Shown one piece after another: positions 20,606 through 31,800 of a stretch of 64,000 bases of DNA (position 1 is the first letter of the stretch; the number at the start of each line of letters is the position of its first letter). Both the position numbers and the translations under genes were made by a program. The DNA comes from Prado023 sp963777855 (lineage in GTDB: Bacteria > Actinomycetota > Actinomycetes > S36-B12 > CAIYMF01): assembly GCA_963777855.1 (NCBI GenBank), contig CAVZRW010000005.1, positions 62,001 through 126,000 of the forward strand. The letters run 5' to 3'. Below the pieces are notes generated by a model. The model had not been told where the DNA came from. It did not search any database and saw only the letters and a list, made by a program, of their open reading frames with translations.

Positions 20606-20665
20606 CCCTCCGCGAAGGGCCCGGTCCTCCCCGTCGCCGCGGAGGTTCCAGCCCTTCGCGGAGGG
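20606..20665. promoter_or_regulatory. 15-bp perfect inverted repeat in a divergent promoter region
   Basis: CCCTCCGCGAAGGGC (20606-20620) and its exact complement (20651-20665) are separated by 30 bp between divergent spoIIM-like and RDD genes. After one mismatch the pairing extends by four more bases on each side (20601-20604 with 20667-20670). Each arm is itself nearly palindromic (CCCT...AGGG), so the arms could be two operator half-sites spaced about 45 bp centre to centre, or form a large hairpin. Confidence 0.55.
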
Positions 20666-20733
20666 ACTGCGCTGGAGGGGGCGCGCGGGGGCGCGTGGAT
20701 GACGCGGGCCAGCGGGTGCGCGAGGATGGGCCC

Positions 20734-21790
20734 GTGACCCAGCTCATCACCGGCGATGCGGTGACCCTGCAGCTGCGGGTGGCCGCGTTCCCCTCGCGGC
20801 TGCTGGCGCTGACCGTGGACCTCGTCGTTCAGGTCAGCCTGCTGATGGGAGCCCTGGTCCTGCTGGAATGGGCGTTCTCGGCCGGGGGAAGTCCGGGTGC
20901 GCAGGCGTCGGTGAGCCTGGTGGCGGTCGTGCTCGTCCTGGTGGGATGGCCCACGATGCTCGAGACGCTGACCCGAGGTCGGTCGCTCGGCAAGATGATG
21001 ATGGGCCTGCGGGTCGTGCGCGACGACGGCGGGCCGATCCGCATGCGCCACAGCCTCGTGCGCGCCCTGGCGATGGTGTTCCTCGACCTGTGGACGACCT
21101 CGGGCGTGGTGGGGACCCTGTCGAGCCTGGCCTCCGCACGGGCCAAGCGGATGGGCGACCACCTCGCGGGGACGATCGTGGTCGGCGAACGACTGCCGCG
21201 TAGCGCGGTGGCCGGCCAGGTCGAGATCCTGATGCCACCGCCCCTGGCCGCCTGGGCGTCCGGCCTGGACCTGGTCGCGGTGCCCGACGGGCTGGCCCTC
21301 AACGCGCGCACCTTCCTGCACCGGGCGCCCACCCTGGCCACCGAAGCCCGGTCGGCCGTGGCGGCGCGACTGGCCACCGAGATGGCGGCCCACGTGCGCA
21401 CACCGCCCCCGCCCGGAACACCCGCCGAGGCGTACCTGGCGGCGGTGCTGGCCGAGCGCACTCGCCGCGCCTCCCCGATCGGCGCGCGGGTCGGTGCCCC
21501 GTACCCGGGTGGGGGGTCCGGGTGGGGGGTACCCGGGTGGGCCGGTTCCAGGTGGGCCGGTTCCGGGTGGGCCCTATCCGGGTGCGCAGATCCTGGGCGC
21601 GCCCCTCCCCAGGGCCACGATGGCGGGGGACAACACCCGCACCGCGCCTCCCGCCTGGGCCCCGGCCGCGTCAACTCCGACTGCACAGACCCCACCGGCA
21701 GGCCCGGCGACGCCCGCTGGTGGCGCTCCCGTACCGCACACGGCCAGCCCGTCCAGGCCGGACCACCCGGGATTCGCCCCACCCGCGTGA
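20734..21790 (+). CDS. RDD-family membrane protein, probable frameshift in Gly/Pro tail
   Basis: The core (residues about 1-150) is an RDD domain: RVAAFPSRLLALTVDLVVQ, two to three transmembrane helices, and SLGKMMMGLRVVRDDGG..MRHSLVRAL. A soluble C-terminal segment follows. The GTG at 20734 follows GAGGA by a good spacing and gives the usual TGDAVTLQLRVA start. In the G-run region at about 21505-21530 the reading frame probably shifts by one. The other frame reads a natural Gly/Pro-rich tail (PGGPVPGGPVPGGPYPG) and stops at 21790, whereas the unshifted frame turns into Arg/Trp/Cys-rich sequence to 21810. Function unknown; paired with the SpoIIM-like gene. Confidence 0.82.
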
Positions 21791-21995
21791 GCCAGGAAGA
21801 CCCCCGTTAGCGGGCGGCCACCCTGGGACGAAGGCCTCCGCAGGTTCCTCCCTCCCCGCCAGGTCGGGCATGGTGGCGCCCGGGCGATCCACGAACCCTC
21901 ACAACGGCACGTGCCCGCTGGGCAGGCCAACGGGGGGTGCGCTACTTTCCAACCTCCGAAAGGAAGGTGGAGCGACTCACGGTGAGGAGAGCGTC

Positions 21996-22469
21996 GTGAC
22001 CGACACCCACAAGGAACCGGCCTCACCGCCGTCCACCGACTCCACGAGGCCTGACCTCGACACCGACGACCTGCGCCGAGGTGGCGGAGAGCCTGAGCGA
22101 CTCGACGGGGCGGCGGGGACCCAGCCAGTCGACAAACCGCTCACGCCTTCCCCGGAGCTGGTGGGCAAACCGCTCACGCCTTCCCCGGAACTGATCGGCA
22201 AGCCCCTGACGCCCTCCCCGGAACTGATGGGCAAACCGCTCACGCCCTCCCCGGAGCTGGTGGGCAAACCGCTGACCCCCTCCCCGGAACTCGTCAGCCA
22301 GCCCGTGACGCCCCCGCAGGACCCGACGGACAAGCCCCTGGCACCTTCCCGGGAACGCGCCAGCAAGCCAACGGCACCCACGGACTCGGTCGACCAGCCC
22401 ACCACATCGCCCCCCAGGAGGCTCGGTGGGGGCAAGTTCCGCGGGCGCCCCCGCAAGAACCCTTCCTGA
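21996..22469 (+). CDS. Small disordered repeat protein with AT-hook-like tail
   Basis: The 157-residue product lacks any recognised folded domain. The GTG at 21996 has GAGGAGAG upstream. Residues about 45-125 are five clear and two degenerate copies of an 11-residue unit, KPLTPSPELVG. The last residues, KFRGRPRKNPS, contain an AT-hook core (RGRP flanked by basic residues). The rest is Pro/Ser/Thr/Asp-rich and predicted disordered. A cytosolic, possibly DNA-associated or phosphorylated scaffold is an inference only. It is monocistronic, followed by two hairpins and convergent to ahcY. The 205 bp upstream (21791-21995) show no other gene. Confidence 0.7.
   Translation: MTDTHKEPASPPSTDSTRPDLDTDDLRRGGGEPERLDGAAGTQPVDKPLTPSPELVGKPLTPSPELIGKPLTPSPELMGKPLTPSPELVGKPLTPSPELVSQPVTPPQDPTDKPLAPSRERASKPTAPTDSVDQPTTSPPRRLGGGKFRGRPRKNPS
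22134..22364 (+). repeat. 33-bp coding tandem repeat, seven units
   Basis: Units start at 22134, 22167, 22200, 22233 and 22266 (about 80-97% alike by eye), plus two diverged units at 22299 and 22332. The period equals 11 codons, so copy-number change would not disturb the frame. Confidence 0.85.
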
Positions 22470-22473
22470 CCGA

Positions 22474-22560
22474 GCCCACGACGCAACGTGGGCCCCATCC
22501 GCGCGTGGCCTGACGCGGTTGGGCCCCGTTCCGAAGGGAATCGCCTTCGAAACGGGGCCC
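22474..22560. terminator. Two consecutive hairpins between convergent genes
   Basis: Hairpin 1: GCCCACG / CGTGGGC at 22474-22493 with a 6-nt loop. Hairpin 2: 22521-22560, ten perfect pairs, one mismatch, six more pairs, 6-nt loop. Together they likely terminate the repeat-protein gene and ahcY from opposite sides. Confidence 0.7.
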
Positions 22561-22586
22561 AAATCCCACGCGGGGGTGGGGTGGGG

Positions 22587-24020
<1,434 letters not shown>

Positions 24021-24244
24021 CATGCTCCTCGATGCGGTGCGGCGCTGGGCGCCAGGGATGCCGCCTGGGGCGGCCTGCCGGCGAACGGCACGAGGCTTCG
24101 ATGGTTCGCGTGGTGATGCTCGCCCGGCTGTCAACCGGGTCACCCCAGTGTCTCACGCACTCCACGACGCGACCACCTGCGCGAGGCGGGCCCTGGGCGA
24201 GCGCCCGCGCGAGTCACCCACGTGGGCGAACCGCCCCCGGGCAC

Positions 24245-25172
24245 CTACTCGGCCGCGGTCACCGCGCGGGCGATGTCGGGCTCCACGTAGATCCACTTCG
24301 CGGTGGGCACGGCGGCGCGCGCCCGCTGCTCGGCCCCGTCGATGATGACGGCCAGCTCCTGGGCGGGCAGGTCCGGGCGCACCCCGATCTTCACCGCGAC
24401 CAGCAGCTCGTCGGGACCGGTGTGCAGCGTGCGCATGTGGATGACCGAGTCGACGCCCGGCTGGGCCAGCAGCTCGGCTCGGATCGCGGACTCCTGCTCC
24501 GGCAGCGCGCGACTCGCCGACCAGCAGCCCGGAGACCTCGAAGGCCAGGAACACGGCGATGCACAGCAGCAGCGTGCCGATCGCCAGCGAGCCGACGCCG
24601 TCCCAGCGGCCATCTCCGGTGACGACGGCCATCGAGATGCCGAACAGGGCCAGCACCAGGCCCAGCAGGGCGCCGAGGTCCTCGAGCAGGATCACGGGCA
24701 GCTCGGGCTGGCGCGTGTCCTGGATGTACTGGCGCAGGCTTCGGCTGCCTCGCGACTTGTTGGCCTCCCGGAGGGCGGTGCGGAACGACCAGGACTCCAG
24801 GACGATCGCGATGAACAGCACCGCGAAGGCGACCCAGACCTTGTTCAGCTCCTCGGGGTGGCTGATCTTGTGCCAGCCCTCGTACAGGGAGAAGATCCCG
24901 CCGACCATGAACAGGATGATGGCCACGACGAACGCGTAGACGTAGCGCCGGCGGCCGTAGCCGAACTGGTGCTCGGCGTCGGGGGCCTCCAGGGATCGCT
25001 TGCCCCCGATGAGCAGCAGCAACTGGTTGCCCGTGTCGGCCAGCGAGTGGATCGCCTCCGAGAGCATCGACGACGAGCCGGTGATCAGGTACGCAATGAA
25101 CTTGGTGACGGCGATCCCGGCGTTGGCGATGGCCGCCGCGATGACTGCCTTGGTGCCGCCCTCGGTGCTCAT
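24245..25172 (-). CDS. Cation diffusion facilitator family transporter, one frameshift
   Basis: Inner-membrane proton-coupled divalent metal exporter. The N-terminal part has six transmembrane helices with TM2 and TM5 acidic sites (SEAIHSLADTGNQ; LEDLGALLGL) and the HQFGYGRRRYVYAF loop. At about 24513 the frame is lost after LLVGES and resumes in the next frame as ALPEQESAIRAELL. The usual cytoplasmic domain follows (VIHMRTLHTGPDELLVAVKIGV) and ends at 24245. One extra base in GAGTCGCGCGCTG would explain it. The ATG at 25172 directly follows the Trm112 stop codon. Metal specificity cannot be told. Confidence 0.9.
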
Positions 25173-25394
25173 CTAGCCCTCCGTCGTCAGCTCGGCCCCG
25201 ACGCCCTGCGGGCCGGGGGTCGCCTCGTCGAGCAGCATCACGGGGATGTCGTCCCGGACGGGGAACGTGGTGCGGCAGCGCGTGCAGACCAGGGCCGAGG
25301 AGGCTCCCGGGTCACCGGCCACATCGGGCTCCACGGGGGCGTGGTGCTCGCACGGGCAGGCCAGGATCTCCAGCAGCAACGGATCGATGTTCAC
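25173..25394 (-). CDS. Trm112-family small zinc-binding protein
   Basis: The 73-residue product matches the Trm112/YcaR family: LLEILACPC at residues 7-15 and a second pair CTRC at 37-40 form the zinc knuckle, followed by FPVRDDIPVMLLDEA. In other organisms Trm112 activates methyltransferases; bacterial partners are poorly known. The GTG at 25394 overlaps the manB stop codon (GTGA), so it is translated with manB. Confidence 0.92.
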   Translation of the reverse strand: MNIDPLLLEILACPCEHHAPVEPDVAGDPGASSALVCTRCRTTFPVRDDIPVMLLDEATPGPQGVGAELTTEG

Positions 25395-26774
25395 GCCCCA
25401 CCCTCCCGGATCAGTGCCAGCACACTATCGCGCAGGCTGACCAGGGACGGCTCGTCCGGCGCCTCGGCGTTGAGCCGCAGCAGGGGCTCGGTGTTGCTGG
25501 GCCGCACGTTGAACCACCAGTCCGACCCGCTGACGGTCAACCCGTCGAGGTCGTCGAACGTCACGCCGGGCTGGTCGGCATACGCGGCGCGCACCCGTGC
25601 GGTCGCCGCGGCGGTGTCTGCGACCACCGAGTTGATCTCGCCGCTGGCCACGTAGCGCTCGTACGGGGCCAGCAGTCCCGACATGGTGGTGCCCTGCGGG
25701 GCGCCGCCCAGCGCGGCGATCGCGTGCAGCGCGGCGAGCATGCCGGAGTCGGCGCGCCAGAAGTCCGCGAAGTAGAAGTGACCCGAGTGCTCGCCGCCGA
25801 AGACCGCACCCGTCTCGGCCATGCGGGCCTTGATGAACGAGTGCCCGACGCGCGTGCGCACCGGCACGCCGCCGTTCTCGCGGATGATCTCCGGGACGGC
25901 TGCCGAGGTGATCAGGTTGTAGATGATCGGCGCGCCCGGGTGCCTGGCGAGCTCGCGGGCGGCGATCAGGCCGGTCAGCGCCGAGGGCGAGACCAGCGCG
26001 CCGCGCTCGTCGACCAGGAAGCAGCGGTCGGCGTCGCCGTCGAAGGCCAGGCCCAGGTCGGCGCCCTCGGCGCGGACGGCGGCCTGCAGGTCGCGCAGGT
26101 TCTCGGGCTCGATCGGGTTCGCCTCGTGGTTCGGGAAGGTGCCGTCGAGCTCGAAGTACAGCGCCACGATCTGCAGCGCCGGCACGTCCAGCACGGCCGG
26201 GGCGGTGTGCCCGGCCATGCCGTTGCCCGCGTCGACCACCACGCGCAGAGGCCGGATCCCGGAGAGGTCCACCAGGCTGTGCAGGAAGGCGGCGTAGTCG
26301 GCGAGCAGGTCGCGGTGGGTCACCGTGCCGGGGGGGACCGGGGCCGGGTCGATGGGCTCGGCCACGCAGCTCGCGGATCGTCACCAGCCCGGAGTCCTGG
26401 CCGACCGGGGTGGCCCCGGCACGGCACATCTTGATCCCGTTGTACTGGGCCGGGTTGTGGCTGGCGGTGAACATCGCGCCGGGGACGTCGAGGCTGCCGG
26501 CGGCGTAGTACAGCTGGTCGGTGCTGGCCAGGCCGATGTCGACCACGTCGACGCCCTGACCGGTGACCCCGCGGCAGAACGCCTCGACGAGTTCCGGGCC
26601 GGAGGGGCGCATGTCGCGCCCGACGACGACGCGGCCCGGTCCCCCGGCCGCTCGGCTGGCGCCAACAACCTGGGCGAACGCTGCGCCGACCCGGTGGGCC
26701 AGCTCCGCGTCCAGCTGGTCGGGATAGACGCCTCGGACGTCGTAGGCCTTGATGATCTGGGTCAGGTCGCGCAC
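25391..26774 (-). CDS. manB: Phosphomannomutase/phosphoglucomutase, one frameshift
   Basis: Interconverts hexose 1- and 6-phosphates, feeding GDP-mannose synthesis for glycans. The first segment has the phosphoserine loop TASHNPAQYNG (Ser105). After IREL the frame slips at about 26366 (one extra C before GTGGCC) and continues as VAEPIDPAPVPP, with the metal loop DGDADR, sugar loop GGEHSGH and phosphate loop RPSNTEP. The joined protein is about 460 residues, normal for the family. The GTG start at 26774 is supported by TAGGGT 6 nt upstream. Upstream DUF3499 and the downstream Trm112 gene match the usual actinobacterial neighbourhood. Confidence 0.92.
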
Positions 26775-26780
26775 GCGGTC

Positions 26781-26786
26781 ACCCTA
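26781..26786 (-). promoter_or_regulatory. Putative -10 box (TAGGGT) of a leaderless promoter
   Basis: TAGGGT on the minus strand ends 6 nt before the manB GTG; no Shine-Dalgarno is visible. Confidence 0.55.
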
Positions 26787-26837
26787 GCGTCGGGGCGAGG
26801 ACGTGGCCGCTCCGAAGGGACGGCTCGCGGCCACCGG

Positions 26838-27218
26838 TCAGGGCAGGGCCGCGGCGTCGTCGATGATGTCGACGGAGCGCAGCACGCGCAGGTGTCCCCG
26901 GCGACCGACCTCGATGACGTCCGAGGCCGGCTCGGGCACGAACCGGGGCCGGGCAGCCTCGCGGACGGCGTCGGCCAGGGCCTCGAGGTCGTCGCTGCTG
27001 GGACGCAGGGCGTCGGGGTCCGGCTCGAGGCGCACGACCTCCCAACCGCGGGGCACGGTCATCCGCTCGCTGTGGATCTGGCACAGGTCGTAGCAGTGCG
27101 GCTCGGCATAGGTCGCCAGCGGCCCGAGGACGGCGGTCGAGTCCGCGTAGACGTACGTCAACGTCGAGACGGCCGGCCGCGCGCACGACGGCTTGGAGCA
27201 ACGACGAACTGGACTCAC
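26838..27218 (-). CDS. DUF3499 family protein
   Basis: A 126-residue cytosolic actinobacterial protein with a likely zinc site made of Cys7, Cys12, Cys42, Cys46 and nearby His41/His49 (RRCSKPSC and HCYDLCQIHS). This is the family signature. Function is unknown; the gene almost always sits next to manB and the DUF5719/glycosyltransferase/whiB group, as here. The GTG start at 27218 is backed by TAGGTT ending 6 nt upstream. Confidence 0.9.
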   Translation of the reverse strand: MSPVRRCSKPSCARPAVSTLTYVYADSTAVLGPLATYAEPHCYDLCQIHSERMTVPRGWEVVRLEPDPDALRPSSDDLEALADAVREAARPRFVPEPASDVIEVGRRGHLRVLRSVDIIDDAAALP

Positions 27219-27224
27219 GGGGGC

Positions 27225-27230
27225 AACCTA
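27225..27230 (-). promoter_or_regulatory. Putative -10 box (TAGGTT) of a leaderless promoter
   Basis: TAGGTT on the minus strand ends 6 nt before the GTG of the DUF3499 gene, which has only a C-run where a Shine-Dalgarno would be. Confidence 0.55.
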
Positions 27231-27296
27231 CTCCGAGGGCCCGACAACGCCGATCACCCGGCCGCCACCGCGGCCCTCGTGTCGCCTCCGGCGTGC

Positions 27297-28826
27297 TCAG
27301 CCGGTGGGCGCGAGGACCGCAGTGTCCTCCTGGACCCCCACCGCGCGCACCGCCGAGGTGGTCGGCCACCACTGGTAGCCGGTGGCCAGCTCGGTGCCGC
27401 CGCGGGTCAGGTGGGAGATGTAGGCGGGCGCGGAGCCCTGCGCCGAGGTCCACACCAACCCCGCCACCGACGCCCCCTCCAGGCCGCCCAGGGTCACGCT
27501 GCGCTGGGTCCCGGCGGGCACCACGAGGGCCTGGCGCACAGCCGGGGCGGTGCTGCGCTGCAGCGCCGGGAGCCCGCTCTCGCTGTTGGCGAGGGGTCCG
27601 CCGTCCGTGGCGAACACCGAGTTGCGCGCCTGGCCCGTGGTCAGCACGCTCAGGGTCCCGGAGACCAGCCCATCGGGGGCGGCCACGGTCACGACGGTCG
27701 TCAGTCCCGCGCCCGCCGGAACCGCGCCGGCCGCGGCCATCAGGTTCTCCCCGCGCACCGGGGGGGTGGCCGACAGCCAGGCGGTCTCCCGGGTGCTGTC
27801 GCCGAACGCGGAGCGGACCGCCGCGGTGACCGGCACGTCGGACTGCAGCAGCAGGGTTCCGGAGCGTCCGGCCAGGGCGGCCACCATGTCCAGCGAGACC
27901 ACCGAGGACGCGGGCACCGTCACGGCGTCCAGCCCGGCCAGCGCAGCCGAGCCGTCCTCGGTCGCCAGCCGCAGTGCGATGGTGGCGAACTGGTCGCCCG
28001 GGTTGACCACCATCAGGTCCCGCGACCCGGCGCCGTCGGGGATGCCGACCAGCCGCAGCAGCGGCGCCGGCGGCTGGGCAGCCGGGATGAAGTCCACGCC
28101 CTGGGGGAGCTCGCCGTCGGGCACCGTCACGTCACGCAGTGCGGCCGCGACACGGCCCGAGGTCGCCGTCACGTGCAGCGCGAGCAGCTCTTGGTCGGGG
28201 GCCAGGGCGTCCAGGCGCAGGCGCACGTGCGAGCGCGGGCCGAGGTCGATCCCGGTCCCGGACAGGGCCGGCACCGCGCCGGAGCGCGCGAAGAGGCTGA
28301 TGTCGAACCGCGCCGGCTCCTGGGAGGGGTTGCTGACCAGCAGGGCAGCACCCCGGCCGAGCTGGCTGCCGGCCCCCACGAACCACCAGTCCGTGCCGGG
28401 GGCGACGCACTGGACCGAGGCAAGACCGGACGCAGGTCCGGTCAGTGCCCGGGCGGCCAGCCCGGCGACGGCGTAGGGCGCCCAGCCCGCCTGGGCGCGC
28501 AGCAGCACCGGCGGGCCGGTGCGCCCGCTGACGGTGACCGCGGACTGCTCACCCGGGGCCTCGATCGGGGCCAGGACGGTGCCGGTGTCCAGCGCCCGCA
28601 GCGAGGCCGATCCGACGTCGGCGGCCGCCCCGGCCCCGGCGACCAGGCCGGCCACGACGACCGCCGAGTCCCGGGTGACCGACATCTCGGGGCAGGCCAG
28701 GACCGTGCTGGTGACCTGCCGGTAGGTGGCCACCTCGTCGGGGGCCGCCGGGTCCGGGGCCCCCGGAGCCAGCGCGGCCGCACCCAGCATCCCCCCGGCC
28801 AGCACCGCCAGGACCACGCGCCTCAT
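27297..28826 (-). CDS. DUF5719 family secreted protein
   Basis: The 509-residue product has an N-terminal signal or anchor (MRRVVLAVLAGGMLGAAALA). A long Ala/Val/Gly-rich beta-strand region follows, with repeats such as LLVSNPSQEPARFDISLFARSG and LMVVNPGDQFATIALRL, resembling stacked Ig-like or beta-sandwich modules in the periplasm or wall. No catalytic motif is visible. Its ATG overlaps the stop of the upstream membrane glycosyltransferase (ATGA), implying coupled translation and a shared envelope role. Assigned from composition and conserved position. Confidence 0.78.
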   Translation of the reverse strand: MRRVVLAVLAGGMLGAAALAPGAPDPAAPDEVATYRQVTSTVLACPEMSVTRDSAVVVAGLVAGAGAAADVGSASLRALDTGTVLAPIEAPGEQSAVTVSGRTGPPVLLRAQAGWAPYAVAGLAARALTGPASGLASVQCVAPGTDWWFVGAGSQLGRGAALLVSNPSQEPARFDISLFARSGAVPALSGTGIDLGPRSHVRLRLDALAPDQELLALHVTATSGRVAAALRDVTVPDGELPQGVDFIPAAQPPAPLLRLVGIPDGAGSRDLMVVNPGDQFATIALRLATEDGSAALAGLDAVTVPASSVVSLDMVAALAGRSGTLLLQSDVPVTAAVRSAFGDSTRETAWLSATPPVRGENLMAAAGAVPAGAGLTTVVTVAAPDGLVSGTLSVLTTGQARNSVFATDGGPLANSESGLPALQRSTAPAVRQALVVPAGTQRSVTLGGLEGASVAGLVWTSAQGSAPAYISHLTRGGTELATGYQWWPTTSAVRAVGVQEDTAVLAPTG

Positions 28827-31800
28827 GGGTGGACCTCACCGTCGGGGTCGATCGCCAGCCGCTTGGGCAGGGCGATCACCGCCAGCGCCGCCAGCAGCAG
28901 CAGCTGGCCACCGGCCAGCCACGGGCGCAGGCTCTGGTGGTGGACCTCCAGGGCACCGGTGGTCAGGATGGGGGCGGTGAGCACGCCGAGCGCATCAGGT
29001 GCCAGGACGAGGTCCCGTCCGGCCAGGGTTCCTCGCCACCCGGGGTCGGCCTGCTCGGCCACCACGAGCCGTCGGGGCATCGGGGTGGCGGGGTGGATCT
29101 CCACGTCGACGGAGGTCGGACGGGTCAGCACCGGTACCTCGACGTCGTCGACCCCGGCCAGTCCGGAGAGCCGGGCGCGCATCGGGTCCCCCGCCACCAG
29201 CCACAGCGACTGCTCCGGCGAGCCGGCCAACCGGCGCAGCCCGGGGGCGGCGTCCAGCTCGGTGACCACCGGGTCCAGCAGGGAGCCATTGAACACCACG
29301 TAGCGCACCCCGCGACCGCCGAGCTCGATGGTCACGTCACCACCGGCCCCCGAGGCCAGGCCCTGCACCTGGTCGTCGAAGGCGGGGTCGGCATTGCGCC
29401 CGGCCAGAGCATCAGCCTCGCCGAGCACCGCCGCCGGGCCCGTCGCCACCGCATAGTGGATCCCGGCATCCACCCGCTGCAGGACCAGGGCCCGCGGCTG
29501 GGCGGGACTGCCCGTGTCCAGGGCGACGACCGGCGGAAGCCCCGAGTCCTGGCTGACGCCCATGATCGACGGGGCCGTCCACCAGCCCAGGGCCAGCACG
29601 CCGACGCATCCCCACCACGCGGTCGTGGCACCGATCCCGAGCCGTGGGGAGAGCGCGGCCGTGCGCGCGACCACCAGCACGAGCAGGGCGCCGGCGACCA
29701 GCAGCAGCTGGCCCGGCCAGAGCGTGCCCGGATCCACCTCCGGCCACACGGCCCGCACCAGCGCCTGCTGCCAGGCCACCGCCGCCAGCAGCGCGCTGGC
29801 GCAGGCGATCGCCAGCCAGGCCCGCCGGGTGGGGCGCAGCACCGCGGCGAGCACGGCCACCACGACGAGGGGCACCCCGGCCCAGCCCACCGACGTCGGA
29901 CCCCCGGGCGCCAGCCCCCAGACCCACGGCTCGGGGGCGCCCAGGGTCGGGTCGTTGCGCCCGAGGTCGCTGAGCACCAGCCACGGCGCGGCCCACGCGC
30001 GGGGGGCCCACAGCACCAGGAAGAGTGCAGCCACCCCGAGCACGATCAGGCCGTTGCGCACGGGCCACCGGGCGAAGCGCGACACCCCCCAGCCGACCAG
30101 CGCCGCGCCGAGGGCCAGCGGGTAGGCCAGCGGGGCGAAGGCGCAGGTGATGCCCAGCATCGTCCCGCCGGCGATGGCCGCCCGGATGCCCGTTCCCGGG
30201 CGGCGGGCCCGCGTCAGGGCGTTGACGACCAGTCGGGCCGTGGGGGGTGCCAGCAGAAGCAGGCCGAGGGTGGAGACCCGCCCCGCGCCCATCGCAGCAG
30301 CCCCGGCCGGGAGGAAGGCGTAGCCCAGGGCGAGGGCCATCCGCTCCCGGCCGACGAGGACCGGCCCGATGCTCAGGTAGGCGCTGAGGAACGCCAGGGG
30401 CACGGCCAGCACGAAGCACAGCCGGAGCAGGAGGTCCACCGACCCCAGCAGGCCCACGCTGCCCAGCGAGAGCATCGGCAGGTAGGCCGGCAGCGCCACG
30501 GGCGTGCCGAAGCGCACGTCGTGCCAGCCGGACAGGTAGCCCGAGACCAGGTCCAGTGCTCCGGGGGCCGGCAGCAGGCCCCCGCCGCGCAGCGTGCCGG
30601 ACCCGAAGAGCGCCTCGGGGGTGCGCGCGATCGCCGCGACCGCCAGGGCGCCGGTCATCAGCATCGGCTGCCAGACCCGGGCCGGCAGGCGCCAGCGGCG
30701 GCGCTCGCGCGCGGGGGTGGTGGCCGTCCAGCCGTCGAGGGCGTGCTGGACGACGGCCCCGCGGTAGGCCCGCAGGTGCGGCGGCCGGCGCAGGTCGACC
30801 GGCTGGCGCCGGACGCTGGCCCGGGAAGCGCGGATCCGGCCCGGATGACCGAGCACATCCCAGGCACCGACCAGCTGGGCGGTCGCCTCCTCCGGCTCGG
30901 TGGTCACCAGCAGCACCACCGCGCGCACCGCCGTGGAGATCCAGGCGCGCACGTAGCGCCAGGCAAGCGCCCAGCCGGAGGGCTGGGTCAGCTCGAGCAT
31001 CAGCTGGCCCCGCCGGGCCGCCCGTCGGGGCGCCGTCGGCTGGCCGATGCCCGCGCGCACCCCACGGTGACCGGCCGAACGGTGGGCCACGACAGCGTCC
31101 GGGATGAACACGACCTCGCCGCCGGTCCCCCACACCCGTCGGCACAGGTCGGCGGCCGCGGCCCAGTCACCGATCTCGGGGTCCATGCCGCCGAGTGCCT
31201 GCCACACGTCTGCGCGCACCAGCAGGCCTGCGGAGTCGCCGACGTACACCGGCCGGTCCACGTCGTACTGGCCCTGGTCGCGCTCCCGGGACTCCAGCCG
31301 CTCGACGACAGGAGTGCCCGGTGCCCACTTGTTGCCGATGGCGATCAGCCGCGCCGGGTCCGACCAGGAGACCCCCTTCGGAACCAGCACGTGCGCGGCC
31401 GGGTTGCGGTCGGCGCCCGCCAGGAGCTCGCGCAGGCATTCCGGCTCCGGGGCGCAGTCGTCGTGGACGATCCAGTACCAGTCGACCTCCTCCGCGGCGC
31501 CGGGGTCCGCCCGTGGTTCCGCGGGGACCGACTCGGCGGGGACCGACTCCGCGGGTGCAGGCTCCCCGTCGGCCTGCACGCCCGGAGCCCCCGCCCCGGT
31601 GACCCACTCGACCCCGCTGGCCAGCGCCGCGGCGATCCCCGGCGAGTCCGGCAGCGCGACGAGGTGGTCGACGGCCGCACCGAGCAGGTCCGCGCTCGGG
31701 TCCGCCGAGCCGGCATCGATACCCACCACGACGTCCGCAGGCCGACGCTGGCGGGCCAGGGCCTCCAACGACCGGGGCAGCCAGGGCGCCCCCTCGTGGG

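Noticed and set aside
22134..22364. CRISPR-like array
   Set aside because: Units are contiguous without spacers, in frame within a gene, and encode an 11-residue repeat.
24024..24180. Possible SAH riboswitch upstream of ahcY
   Set aside because: I could not align the leader to the conserved SAH riboswitch core; a plain promoter (TTGACA at 24129-24134) with a normal Shine-Dalgarno explains the region as well.
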